The notes beneath the pieces are model-generated. The model was not told the origin of the DNA. It made no database searches and saw only the letters and a list, made by a program, of their open reading frames with translations. DNA of 64,000 nt from Rhabditoides inermis (lineage: Eukaryota > Nematoda > Chromadorea > Rhabditida > Rhabditidae), in assembly GCA_963966185.1 (NCBI GenBank), contig CAWZYM010000117.1:78501-142500 (forward strand), written 5' to 3'. Numbering within the stretch: the first letter of the stretch is position 1; every line of letters begins with the position of its first letter. This document shows positions 45,514-56,907 of the stretch, in pieces. The position numbers and the translations under genes were made by a program.

Positions 45514-47264
45514 ATGTTCCGCAACCAGTACGACAGTGACGTCACCGTCTGGAGCCCTCAGGTACCTTGAGTAGAACCACTTGTTGATAAGAATACCTTT
45601 GCAAATTGTAATCTTGCAGGGCCGCATGCACCAGGTGGACTACGCCGTCGAGGCTATGAAGCAGGGATCCGCCACCGTCGGAGTGAAGAGCGACACTCAC
45701 GCCGTTATTGTCGCCCTCAAGGTGAGTCTGTATAGTAGTAGGGAAGGAGCGTGATGAATGTTTACTTATTTATGTTCATATGTTCATCGACTAGATAGCT
45801 TCGCAGTTCGATTTATTTCTGTTATAGACGGTTGAAAACAGTGTTCGACATGACATTCTATTATATGCATCCACAGATGCCAATATCCTCTGTCACAGTC
45901 TTCACTTTGTTTTCTCTTTTTACTGATTGGTCTGACTAACTGGCATTACTGATTTGAATACATATATCATTGATTCAACTGTGATTGCAGCGCGCGGCCA
46001 ACGAGCTGTGCTCTCACCAGAAGAAGATCTACGAGCTGGACACGCACGCCGGAGTCTCCATCGCCGGCCTTCTCTCCGACGGACGCATCCTCGCCAGGTA
46101 CGACTTGCACCGAATGAATTCCTTTGATTTGCTGCCGATATCAAGAATACAACATCAGACTCATCCAAGAGTATCTGTCAGTGGTTCCTTCTTGTGGGGA
46201 ATAATGTCTGGATTGGATGTGTGCTTGGTCTCACGTCAAACAGTATTGCATGTATACTGTATTCTCTGTACTGTACTCTGTATTATGTCAGTTTTCTTAT
46301 GTCTTGTCTTTTCCAGGTTCCTGCAGACGGAGTGTGCCAGCTGGCGCTGGGACTATAACGAGCCCGTGCCCATTGCCGTCCTCAACGAGAACATCCTCCT
46401 CAGTGAGTAGATATTCTCACTCACTCCTCGGCCGATTCTCCGTAGATCATCTGGAGCTCTCTCACTCCTTTGCTGGAATTTTCATGAAATTGTATTCATT
46501 TGTTCTCTATGTGATGGTCTTAGCACGTACTGCATTTCAGAGCTGCAGGCCAACACGCAGTACTATGGCCGCCGCCCGTTCGGAGTTGGAGTCATTATTG
46601 CCGGATACGACGTGGGTTGACTATCCTATTTTCCATGACTTTTATTGAACTGGTCTTTGTAATGTGCGTAAGAACTTGATGAATATGTTTGCCCTTTTAA
46701 AGTATGTGTGTTGCAGAAGGACGGCGCGCACATTGTGCGCACTGACCCGTCTGCCGAGGTGGTGGAGATGTTCGCCTCGTCGATCGGCGCCCGCTCCCAG
46801 TCGGCCCGCACCTACCTCGAGCGCCACTTTGACAAGTTCGCCAACTGTCAGTCGGTTTTCTTCATATTTCATATTCGCAATTATAGTATTATATAATCGG
46901 TATCTGTACATTGAGGCAAATATCAGGCTGATCCTACGGTTTCGATTGTTTCGAATCGTACTCTTTTAGCCACCCCCGATGAGCTGATCGAGCATGCTCT
47001 GCTTGCTCTGCGCGACACGCTGCCCGCTGAGGACAACCTCTCGGCCAAGGTACGGTAGTGGATTTATACATACCGTATTCCATAATTCATTTCAATACTT
47101 CTGTGTGAATATGTCGTTTGCAGAACACGTCGATCGGCATTGTGGGCAAGGGCCAGGTGTTCCGTACTATGGAGGACGCGGAGGTGGCGCCGTACCTCGC
47201 CAAGATTGCCGGCAAGGCCAGGACCACGGCTCAGCCCGACGCCGCCGAGGCTATGCAGCAGTAG
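45514..47264 (+). CDS. pas-6: Proteasome 20S subunit alpha type 1 (PSMA1)
   Basis: This is an alpha-ring subunit of the 20S proteasome core. Eight exons in one frame: 45514-45561, 45620-45721, 45991-46097, 46317-46402, 46541-46611, 46717-46846, 46970-47049 and 47124-47264. The N-terminus [16 protein letters not shown] followed by [20 protein letters not shown] is the alpha-subunit signature (YD-x-x-x-T-x-x-SPxGRxxQVxYA). Further blocks include [48 protein letters not shown] and [17 protein letters not shown]. The [14 protein letters not shown] start and [11 protein letters not shown] identify alpha type 1 (PAS-6 in C. elegans) rather than another alpha subunit. About 255 residues, as usual. 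Confidence 0.97.
46118..46233 (+). repeat. Dispersed intronic repeat, copy 2
   Basis: Second copy of the repeat at 16795-16926, inside the third intron of PSMA1, with CTGCCGATATCAAGAATACA and GTGTGCTTGGTCTCAC at the same spacing. Confidence 0.7.
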
Positions 47265-47551
47265 AGAGGAGAGATGAACAGAGGAGGAGAGGTCCCTCTG
47301 ATCTTTTGTCGTCTTTTTGCGTTATTGACCATGAATTGTTATAATACCGCCGGTGTAACTATATGTGTTATAATTTATTGTATCCCCGTGTTTACGAGTT
47401 ACTTTGTCGTCCCGCGTTGAGGTGATGATGATAAAGATCTTACACTTGACTGGATCGGTGATTTGGGTCCTGGGAAATGGTTGTGAGAACCATGTGATAT
47501 TTGGAAGGATGGGTGTTTTGGTGCGGGAATATGCTAATAAAGAATTACAGT

Positions 47552-48123
47552 ATGCTGACTCGGGCAGCGCATCAGATGCGCGGCACTGTAGCGCAAGTGC
47601 ATGCTACAGTATCCCGTGGAATTCAGTCGTCTGCGGTGCAGAAATGGCAGGTAAGTCGTGGAGGATTAAATCAATCTGCAAAATAGTCGGATTTTTTTCG
47701 GCGTTTTCCAACTCGACGATTTTGCCAGCACGACGATTTTGTACGAAAAAAAAATGTTTTCGAGCAAGCTGCTTCTATCTACTGCCATGGAATATAAAGT
47801 TTCTTACGAAATGGTTTCAGGGATTCGAGAACGAGCGTCACTTCGAGCCGGGCGAGGATGTGCTGAAGCGCACGTGGCACGGGCTCACCTACGACTTCCG
47901 CCGATGGGCAAGGAGGTACAAGGAGGTGCGTGTTTTAATCATGTTCATCAGTGACAAGACGTACGCTAACTCGCTAACCGGCTCGTTGTTTCGCGTTTGT
48001 TCGAACTATCGTTCTAGTAGCCGTGTATGAATGAAGATTATTCTAGGCGCGCAACGACGCGTTCCGCCGCCGCAACCCGATCGCGCACATGAAACACGGA
48101 GTGCTGGATCAGGAGGTGCGCAG

Positions 48124-48213
<90 letters not shown>

Positions 48214-51200
48214 TAGTATTACAATGTACGTTTAGGTGTTCCCGTACCGCACGGAGGTGCTGATCATTGGCGGTGGTCTGAGCGGCTCGTCGACTGCCTA
48301 CTGGCTCAAGCAGCGCTTCCGCGACGAGGACTTCAAGGTGGGCGGGGCTTGGGAAGGCGTGGCTAGCTGTATTTACGATGAGGTGACATATACAAGTATG
48401 GACGAATGGACGCAGTTTAGTAACGGGGGATATACTGTTCAACTGTTCTTACATGTGCGTATTTTTTTCTGGGAGAGGACCAGAGGAACCGTTCACATAA
48501 TTAGTAGTTTCGCGTTAGGTTCTTATACGTGACATTCATGAAACATATTTTTGTACTTATTGGTAATATCTTTTTTCATCAAGTACAATTTTCATCAAAT
48601 ACATTAGTAGTGATGCGCTAGGTTCGTGAATATTACATTCATGAAACGTGTGTTTTCGAGTTTTGTACTTGTTGCTATTGGCGTTTGAGGTGGTGGTGGT
48701 GGAGTCGAACGCCAAGTTTGCCCGCTCGTCCACTATGCTCATGTCGGCAGCCGCCCTCCAGCAACAGTTCAGCATACCCGAACACGTCGAGATGAGCCAG
48801 TTCACGGCCGAGTTCCTCCGCCACGCCGGAGAGCATCTCAGGATACTGGGTGGGGGTGGATGTGTGTGCATGTCTTGTGATTATGGATGTTGATTGACCT
48901 AATGGGTTTGGTTGGGTGAGTATGCGCGGAATCGGAATACATCAGCTCATTTGTTTTTGTTTGAAAAAAGAAGGAAAGACGCGTTTGTGACGCTGAGATA
49001 TTGCAGACAATGACCCGCCCGATGTGAACCTGCTGCCCGGGGGGTTCCTGCACATTGCGAGGACCGAGGAGGAGGCGGAGAAGATGCGGGAGGAGTGGAA
49101 GCTGCAGCTGTGAGTCGGAGGGGGGGGGGGGGGGAGCGGAAAGGAAGGAGATGTTAGGGTTTGGAATTTTGTTGGTGGAAGGGTGGGCATAATAGTACTG
49201 TCTTGGGGCGGTAAACGCTCTGACCTATCCCTCGTCTTTTCAGCGAGAAGGGCGCTCGCGTGGCGCTGCTCACCCGCTCGCAGCTCGAGGAGCGCTTCCC
49301 ATACATGTGCTTTGACGACGTCGTCCTCGGATCCATGGGTGAGTATGCATCTGGAATGTTAGTATTACCTGATCAGCTAATCACAGACACGGCGTTGCCG
49401 CGCCCGCGCGTCTCTCGCGCGGTTTAGAGGTATTTGCCGCTCTGGGGCAGCTTGGGCGCGGCTCTCGCGCACTTCTCGCGCGTAGCTGCCCTGTGGCTGT
49501 CAGTAAGACATGGGTGCGCGTGTCTCGCGCATCTCTGGCGCGTGCGCTCGGGAGCTGCGCGAGAGCGGCGCATAGTTAAATCTGTTTTCCTCGGTTCAAA
49601 TGACTAGTACGTATTTTGTATCAACTCGTTTATGAGCGAGATACCTTTTCTATGAGCTGTTTTCTGTTTTTGTGAACTGTTTTCAGTGAACTTTACTCTT
49701 TACCTGATTAGTTTCACTTTATGTGATACAGAGAGAATGAAATGACATTAGACAACTCATAATCAATATATTGTGATATAAATTTTGATATTCAATAATA
49801 TTACCAGATCTTTTATCAATTGTACTTTTGTTCGAAGTTGGATGACAGTTATGTCTGCTCACTCTGCGTGTCTGCCTGTCTGACTCTCTCTCTCTCTAAC
49901 TGCGCACTTTTCAGTCACCGGTTGCACAGACGCCGCTTTTTCATGTTTCCTTTGAAATGTTTTCGCATATATTTTGGTATGTATTGTGTAATGAAACTGA
50001 CCTGTTAGTTGTTCACTATACATTTGTATGCGTCCGTAATGGTTGTAGAACGTGCGCGAGCAGTGCCATCTTTCATTTCGAATCGAACATTCGGGGTGCG
50101 CAGTGGGATGAAGTGGCGCGGCTGCACCGCAGTTATGGTTGCAGATATGGTTATTCCCCATTCATATCCATCTCTTCTGTCTTTTTGTATAATTTTATTA
50201 AGAAGTTGAAGTATATGTCATTTGTACTTGCAGTTTTGGAAAATGGGGCAATCGTGTATCATGTTTCGAGTGGATTTCGTGTTCCGTGTTTCATTGTACT
50301 TTCTTATTGTATTATGATCGAATTTGAATAATCTAAGAGCAGCAGCAGTCGGATGATGCGTGAGTCCGACTCTCGCCAGCAACACAACGACTCTAACAAC
50401 ATAACCAGTCTGCCTCGGCGTTGCCGTCGCACGCGTCAAGGACTCGCTCTCGGAGTGGACCTACGACTCCGTCGCTGCACCCGATACAGTGGTGAGTGGG
50501 CAAAAATATGAGCACAACACGTGTAAGAATGCGATGAAACAGTATTTCTTGAATATTCGAATTATTAGCGGGTAAATCTCAAATCGCAAGAGAAGATTTC
50601 GAATGCATCGTATGTAAGGAAGCATGAAACATCATTTTGTTTCGTTCGATGACATTTGTACATTTGTTGTGTACAATGTTCACAAAATATTTGAGGTGTC
50701 CCGCTAGGAGCGCGGTCTTCCCGTGTTGGCGTGGTCGGTGGCGGTGCTGTTCGTCTCCTCCCCTACTGTGGCGGCCAGTGGTGACTTGAAGGGAACGGCA
50801 ACAATGAACCGTTCATTGTGGTTGGTAAGTAATGAGTGTCTACGTCCACTGACGCGTTGCTTGTGTGCACTGTTTGTTTTTAGACGGAGATGTCGCACCA
50901 AGCGAAAGTGTTCTCGAGAATCTCGTTGCTCTCGAACCTTGTGCCTTTCGCGACCGCGACCTGCTCGTTGCCGGAGTCGACCTCACTGCTGTCACTATTG
51001 AATGGACACAGAACGTACGTGTTTTGTGATTGTTTTGATTATATTCTGTTGTTTCAGTCGCCCATGAAGCTGCTCTGGCAAGGTTTCCTGCGCGATGTGC
51101 GCGCTTTCGTGTTTGGCTGTGGAGGCGCTGTGGTTGTGGCGGGAAGCGCGGACGGCTGGGTGGGGGACTACGAGTCCAGCGAGACGCGCACCTGTCGTCT

Positions 51201-53092
51201 GTGCTGGCTGGCTGGACGCGGGCGGACTGCGTCTATCGATGGCCGGTCGAATAGTGTCCTATGACCGAGGCCGTAGGCAAGATCATCTTCCGCGCGCACA
51301 TTCCCGAACTGCCAAGCCCATTGTGCACCGTGCATTTTGCACACACTCCCGAGCCCATTGTTGCCATCATGCTTGTCGTTGTCGTTATTTTTTGTTAACC
51401 AAATAAACGTTTTGTTAATTGATGTTTGTCTCATGCAATATAAAAGAAGGACGCTAAAAGGAGCTAGTATGTGATTTGAATGAACGAGCTCCATCAAGTA
51501 TCATCTCGCATGTGCCTCTCTCGCGCGCCTTACGAGCGCTCACTGCGCCGCTCTCGCGCATCTCTCACACGGGGCGGCTGAGAGGCGCGCCAGAGCCGCA
51601 CAAAACCGGCGTGTAAGGCGCGCGGGCGCGGCAACGCCGTGTCACTGCTACATACATAATTCATACAGTTGGAGTTGGACGATGTTTGAAGTTTGAAGGT
51701 GATGAATTGTATGTCTGTCAGGTCTGGAGAGCGAGGGCACGATCGACACGTGGCAGCTGCTGGCGGCGATCCGCGAGAAGAACATCACTCTCGGCGTGCA
51801 GTACGTCAAGGGAGAGGTGGAGGGGTTCGAGTTTGAGCGGCTACGCACCAAGGTATGTGGAGGGGTCGTCTGCTGTGCTGATTGCATTGACTGTAGTGGT
51901 GGACTGAATGTGGCGTGTGAATGTATTGACATATGGGTAGTGTTGAGGTGTGGGGGAGAGTGGCGGACAAAATGGTGTGTTAGACTGAATATGCCGTGTG
52001 AGCAATTAGACATGAACAATCCAGTCAAGGAATAGGAGCCGAAACTGGGTTGTTCACCATCCTTTCCTATCTCAACTTTTACGTTCTTTATTTATTTATG
52101 AAAACGATAGACACGAGTGTGTACGGGACATGGAAACGATAGACACGAGAATGTTGGGTGATAGTTGAGTGTGATAGGCGGAGACGCACGCGATGGGCGA
52201 CGACGAGACGGTCGACGACGACAAGTGGAGGGCGCAGAGGATCACCGGAGTGTTTGTGAGTGTGGGGGAGGGGGGGGGGGAGGGGGATAGGTGACGGCGT
52301 CAAGTGTCAAGTCAAGACATTCGATTCGCATTTAGTTGGACGATGAAGTAGTTTGGGGTACGATGAAGAAGTTTGAGGTGTTGTGCGTGTTGCAGGTGCG
52401 TCCGGAGATGACGGACGCGTCGGCGCGCCCCATCCGCTCGCACATGATTGTCAACGCGGCCGGACCATGGGCCGGACAGGTCGCACAGATGGCGGGCATT
52501 GGTGAGGGGGGGAGGAGAAAAATCGAGTACAGTGGAAACGAGGCAGTCTGAATGTTGCAGGCAAGGGCAGCGGTCTGTTGGCGGTGCCGGTGCCGGTGGA
52601 GCCAAGGAAGCGACAAGTGAGAGGGCTTTATGATGTAGCGTTTTTGCTTTTACATGCGGATGCGGTACTTTATTTTTTATGACTGCACAGTGCACACGTG
52701 TCCTTCAGGTGCATTGTTGATATTTTCAATATCACCGTTCCCGTTTAGGTGTTTGTGGTGCACGCTCCGGAAGTGCCGGTGGACATGCCGTTCCTCGTCG
52801 ACCCGAGCGGAGTGTGGTGCCGCCAGCACGACGTCGGAAACTCGTTCATTGTCGGAAAGAACCCCAGCAAGGTGAGCAGGAATACATTGCGTAATACGTA
52901 ATAGCGACTTCTCGGCTATATTGGTCAGTGATTGGAAGATGAAACTGTAGTTGTGTGACTTGTGTGAATTGCAGGAGGAGGACGCGGCGATGGATCACTC
53001 GACGCTGACGGTCGACAACGACTACTTCTACCAGCACATATGGCCCGTGCTCGTGCAGAGGCTGCCTGCCTTCAAGGATGCTGTGGTACTTA

Positions 53093-53152
<60 letters not shown>

Positions 53153-55091
53153 ATCTCCTCTCTATCAGAGATAAACCCCGCGGCAGCCGCGGCGGAGGTA
53201 AAACGGTCCGCGGCAGCCGCGGCGGAACATTCCGCGGCAGCCGCGGCGGACTCCGCCGCGGCTGCCGCCGTACCTTCCGCCGCGACTGCCGCGGCTGATT
53301 TTGCTTCCGCGGGTACCTCCGCGGATCGGACCCGCGGAGGTAAAAAAAATCCTAGCGAATGCTACATAATCATAAGAGTGAGACTTGAAAAAATTGAGCG
53401 TACTTCTAGCCTACGGTCTTCCAAAAGTGAGCACGTCATCCATAGTATTCGACTATGACGTCTCTAACAAATAGGCGCTCTGAGATCATATCTTATCGGA
53501 TCTGTTTTGAACGTCGCGCTTTCTGACTTGATTGGTGGCCGCGCGCTACTTGAGCCGGGTTTACGGACATTCCGCGGGATCCTCCGCGGCAATGAGCGCG
53601 CGGAGGGTACAACGCAACCTCCGCGACCTTACTCACTGCGGAACTTGGCGCGGAACTGTCAAAATCTAAACCTCCGCCGCGGCTGTCGCGGCACGTTTTA
53701 CGAGGAGTGTAGTAGGGGCCACACCCTCGGATTCGTACCAAATTGATAGAATACCTTAGTTAGGACCCTAGCCACCGAGTTGTGGTGTCCGAATTTCCTA
53801 AACGAACTATACGTTTCCGGTACGAAAACGTACAGGGCTCGTTTTTCGCGTTCCTCTTATCCTACGCGACGGTCGAAGACCGAGCCGTTGTGGCCTATTG
53901 GCGAAAGCGTCTGCCTGCCAAGCTGATCCTCATGAGTTCGATTCCGCGCACATGCTTTTTGTTTTGCCAGCTTATTTGGTTGATCGTCTCGCTGTTCAAT
54001 CACAGGTTAGTGAAGAAAAGAATTGACGAAAGGCATGACCGACTCGATGGTTTCTCTTCAAGAAGGACGACTGTCAGGAACAGAGATGATCTACCGTGCG
54101 CATCATTACAACCTTCAACTCTACACAATATTAGCACACTATCAAAATACATACGACAGTGTGAAGTAGCTTGACGACGTTCGGGACTTCTCTGACAGAA
54201 GACGGTGCAGTTGCGAGCTACATACGGCTGATGCAAATGGCACTACGTCACTACGACGATCGACAGCATCGAGATCGACAAGACTGTCTCATTAAAAAAA
54301 CATTTGATAGAGTTGTTTTATGGACCATGAGATAATGATGATATGGTCAGAAAGTACAAATCCATGAATTTTTGACAAAACAAAAAGCATGTGCGCGGAA
54401 TCGAACTCATGAGGGTCAGCTTGGCAGGCAGACGCTTTCGCCACTAGGCCACAACGGCTCGGTCATCGACGGCCGCGTAGGACGAGAGGAGCGAAAAACG
54501 AGCCCTGTACGTTTTCGTACCGGAAACGTATAGTTCGTTTAGGAAATTCGGACACCACAATTCGATGGCTAGGGTCCTAACTAAGGTATTCTATCAATTT
54601 GGTACGAATCCGAGGGTGTGGCCCCTACTACACTCCTCGTTAGTTCCGCCGCGACTGCCGCGGAAGGGGTTACCTCCGCCGCGGCTGCCGCGGTCGGTCT
54701 CTGAGATGCAGGTTCATTGATCCATGTTCAGATCAAGAACGCGTGGGCAGGCTATGTGGACGTGAACACGTTTGACTCGGCGCCCATCATTGGCGAGCAC
54801 CCGCTCTACCAGGTGAGATTGGGTTACTGTAGTTTGTGTTTTGATCACTGATATGTTTGTTGTAGAACCTGCACATGATGTGTGGATTCGGCGAGAGGAA
54901 CGCGCAGCACGCGATTGCCGCCGGACGGGCGTTTGCCGAGAGGGTGAGGAGAAGGGGAGGGAGAGAGGGAGAGAGAGAGAGATGAGCTACTCCAGGTGTT
55001 TGACGGTGCGTACACGAGCATCAACCTGCGCAAGTTTGACATGCGTCGCATCGTCAAAATGGATCGGCTGGAGGAAAACAGGCGGTGCTAG
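47552..55091 (+). CDS. FOXRED1, mitochondrial FAD-dependent oxidoreductase
   Basis: FOXRED1 is a mitochondrial flavoprotein needed for complex I assembly. Sixteen exons in one frame: 47552-47650, 47821-47924, about 48046-48116, 48237-48337, 48690-48848, 49007-49109, 49244-49339, 51721-51852, about 52178-52255, 52397-52500, 52561-52617, 52749-52871, 52975-53085, 54732-54812, 54866-54943 and 54996-55091. The first exon (MLTRAAHQMRGTVAQVHATV) is an Arg-rich presequence. The FAD-binding Rossmann motif is VLIIGGGLSGSSTAYWL. Other marks are MIVNAAGPWAGQVAQMAGIG, the conserved loop FLVDPSGVWCRQ, and the C-terminal YVDVNTFDSAPIIGEHP with MMCGFGERNAQHAIAAGRAF. Two introns are swollen by insertions: 49340-51720 (TIR element carrying exons) and 53086-54731 (inverted-repeat element). 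It lies 287 bp after PSMA1 and 318 bp before PIN1. Confidence 0.94.
48127..48201. repeat. (CT)n simple repeat in a FOXRED1 intron
   Basis: About 37 CT dinucleotides between the exons ending near 48116 and starting at 48237. A second CT tract lies at 53096-53150 in the intron that follows 53085. Confidence 0.93.
49388..51641. mobile_element. 2.25-kb insertion with CACGGCGTTGCCGCG inverted ends
   Basis: The left end CACGGCGTTGCCGCGCCCGC is the exact reverse complement of the right end (51622-51641), giving at least 23 bp of terminal inverted repeat. The repeat is followed on both sides by about 150-190 bp of sequence rich in TCTCGCGC motifs, which may be subterminal repeats. The whole unit lies in one FOXRED1 intron on the side of the 49244-49339 exon. 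The interior is different in composition and seems to hold exons of another gene (50412-51264). No transposase is recognisable. Confidence 0.8.
50041..51264 (+). CDS. Possible captured or nested gene (partial) inside the TIR element
   Basis: Inside the insertion are exon-like blocks with good splice sites in the FOXRED1 direction: about 50050-50130 (FHFESNIRGAQWDEVARLHR), 50412-50493 (CLGVAVARVKDSLSEWTYDS), 50708-50825 (GLPVLAWSVAVLFVSSPTVA), 50884-51016 (SESVLENLVALEPCAF and DLLVAGVDLTAVTIEWTQN) and 51059-51264 (SPMKLLWQGFLRDVRAFVFG ... to SIDGRSNSVL and TGA). The last two join in frame; the join from 50825 to 50884 does not, so either a splice site is misread or the copy is broken. The repeated small hydrophobic strands ending in W recall a WD-type beta-propeller, but I cannot name it. 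A polyadenylation-like AATAAA follows at 51401. Confidence 0.45.
53881..53950 (+). repeat. tRNA-like unit, left arm of the inverted-repeat element
   Basis: TGGCCTATTGGCGAAAGCGT resembles an A box region, CTGCCTGCCAAGCTG an anticodon arm with GCC in the loop (Gly type), and GAGTTCGATTCCGCGC a B box and T arm. The acceptor stem does not pair well, so this is tRNA-derived rather than a working tRNA gene. Confidence 0.6.
54393..54462 (-). repeat. tRNA-like unit, right arm of the inverted-repeat element
   Basis: Reverse-strand copy of the unit at 53881-53950 with few changes (TGGCCTAGTGGCGAAAGCGT, GAGTTCGATTCCGCGC). Its A box is closer to a real tRNA (CTAGTGG) than the left copy. Confidence 0.6.
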
Positions 55092-55409
55092 GGAGTGGGC
55101 GTGTCCTGGAGAGGCGGGCCTAGAGATACAGGAAGATACAACCGTGTATAGTGTAGTATCGACCTAGGAGTAGAAAGAACATAAAGTAAGACTAGTTTTG
55201 TTGTATGATCACCACGGGTAGTAGAGTGTGTATCATTGTTACTAGTGAATTTTGTTGATTTATGCGAATAAAGACTTCTATCTCCAGCAAGTTTTTTCGT
55301 CCTTTTTTGTGCATCTGCAATTGCAATATGTAAAATGGTTTGAAACCATGTCATATCTTACTATATAAACTATTTTGTATACTCTTTTTCCCCGTGTTTT
55401 AGTGTAAAG

Positions 55410-55996
55410 ATGTCGAGCGACTCTAGCGAGCTGCCTTCCGGATGGGAGAAGCGTATGAGTCGCTCGTCGAGTGAGTATCGATTGATTATCGATGAATTGA
55501 ATGGTGGATTTGCAGACACTGCTTACTACTTCAACGTGTACACTGGTCGCAGTCAGTGGGAGCGACCGACCGAGGCGGCGGGAGGAAAGGTTAGAGAATA
55601 GTGATGGTATACGGTAGAGTTAGCTATGTCAATCAAGAGAACCGTAACCGTACTTGTACCCTTGTACGGTTAATTATTGTGTAGTGGTAATAACATGCTC
55701 CAAGATGCGTGCGCGCTTTTGCTGTTCCCACTACGAGGACTAAGTGTAGCTGTAGAGGGGAGAGAGAGAGTCGATATTCTCCTCCCGCCCTCCCGCTCTT
55801 TCATTCGCGTCTCTCGCCAATTGCTAGTTTTGAAGCGCGCTGGTTTGCAGTTGAAGTAGTTCAGCGACAACATGAGTGTGGGTTTTCGGTAAAAAATTTT
55901 ACACGTTCTAATGTTTTTTATCAGGGCTCGGATCTGCAGGAGGTGCAATGCCTTCACCTGCTCGTCAAGCATGCCGGATCGAGGTGGGAGCGAGAT

Positions 55997-56037
<41 letters not shown>

Positions 56038-56416
56038 GAGAGAGAGAATGTCTTGTCTAGGCGCCCCGCTTCATGGCGCAGCGACAACATCACGCGCAGC
56101 AAGGAAGACGCGATCAACATCCTCAAGGGTGGGAAGAGAGGGGGGCGGAGTCTGGGTGGGCGTGATCATCGAGAAAAATTTCATACTATAAACGATTTGT
56201 TAATGCAGAAAACTTGGCGGAATGATATTGCCACGACTGACTCAGCGACGTTGATGTTTTGTAAAGGTGTTGGACTTGCAGGCTACCAGCAGGAGATTGA
56301 GCAGTCTGGCGACAAGCTGGGCAAGTTCCGCGCACTCGCCAAGGAGTACAGCGACTGCTCGAGCGCCAAGAGGGGCGGCGACCTGGGAGTGAGTGCCGAA
56401 TCTCTCTCTCTCTCTC

Positions 56417-56462
<46 letters not shown>

Positions 56463-56642
56463 TCCCCTCTCTGTCTCTATCTCTTTCTCGCATGTGCTGT
56501 CATGTGCTTGTTTCAGATGTTCGGTCGTCGTCAGATGCAGAAGCCGTTCGAGGACGCTGCGTTCGCCCTGGATGTGAACGAGATGACGAGCGACGTGGTG
56601 GACACGGACAGTGGCGTCCACCTCATCTACAGGATCGCCTAG
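55410..56642 (+). CDS. pinn-1: PIN1, WW-domain peptidyl-prolyl cis-trans isomerase
   Basis: PIN1 isomerises phospho-Ser/Thr-Pro bonds. Six exons in one frame: 55410-55470, 55516-55589, 55925-55983, 56061-56128, 56282-56388 and 56517-56642, about 164 residues, as in other animals. The WW domain is [13 protein letters not shown] then [17 protein letters not shown]. The parvulin domain has the phosphate-binding basic patch ([13 protein letters not shown]), the active-site Cys in [16 protein letters not shown], the M-Q pair in [16 protein letters not shown], and the C-terminal [13 protein letters not shown] with the second active-site His. The first of the two active-site His lies in LHLLVKHAG. 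The ATG follows an AATAAAG-containing 3' end of FOXRED1 by 318 bp, so it is likely the last gene of the PSMA1-FOXRED1-PIN1 group. Its 3' flank is duplicated at 61.6 kb. Confidence 0.96.
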
Positions 56643-56907
56643 GCTACCCGATACCCACTCATCGCATGTCTTCTTCCCTATCCGCTGCGTAGTCTTCATA
56701 TTGTCCAGTCAGATCTTGTTTCCCGCATGGTAACTTGTTCATATTGTTGTATCGTGTATGAGGAGGATAAATTATTGGCTTGTTGTATGGATAATCTATT
56801 CTAGTTGTAGAGGGTTTAGAATGAAGAGTCAGATCAACCGGTTTTGATGTCGCATACGAGTAATCTTTTTTCGCGCGCTTTCTACGAGCCGTCTAATTCA
56901 GCATCTC

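Larger units (their letters stand above)
53178..54693. mobile_element. 1.5-kb inverted-repeat element with GC-rich ends and two tRNA-like units
   Basis: The left end CCGCGGCAGCCGCGGCGGAG recurs as its reverse complement at 54674-54693. Both ends are made of several CCGCGGCAGCCGCGGCGGA units separated by short spacers (GTAAAACGGT, AACATT). Inside these, 53699-53975 and 54384-54640 are long inverted copies of each other, including CGTACAGGGCTCGTTTTTCG and a tRNA-like unit in each arm. The 390-bp centre is unique. The left arm has an extra 400-bp stretch (53280-53690). The element lies in a FOXRED1 intron; no protein is encoded. Confidence 0.85.

Noticed and set aside
54000..54170. Possible protein-coding centre of the FOXRED1 intron inverted-repeat element
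   Set aside because: The frame (130 codons from 53782) runs through the arm and the tRNA-like unit and shows no domain; coding composition is weak.
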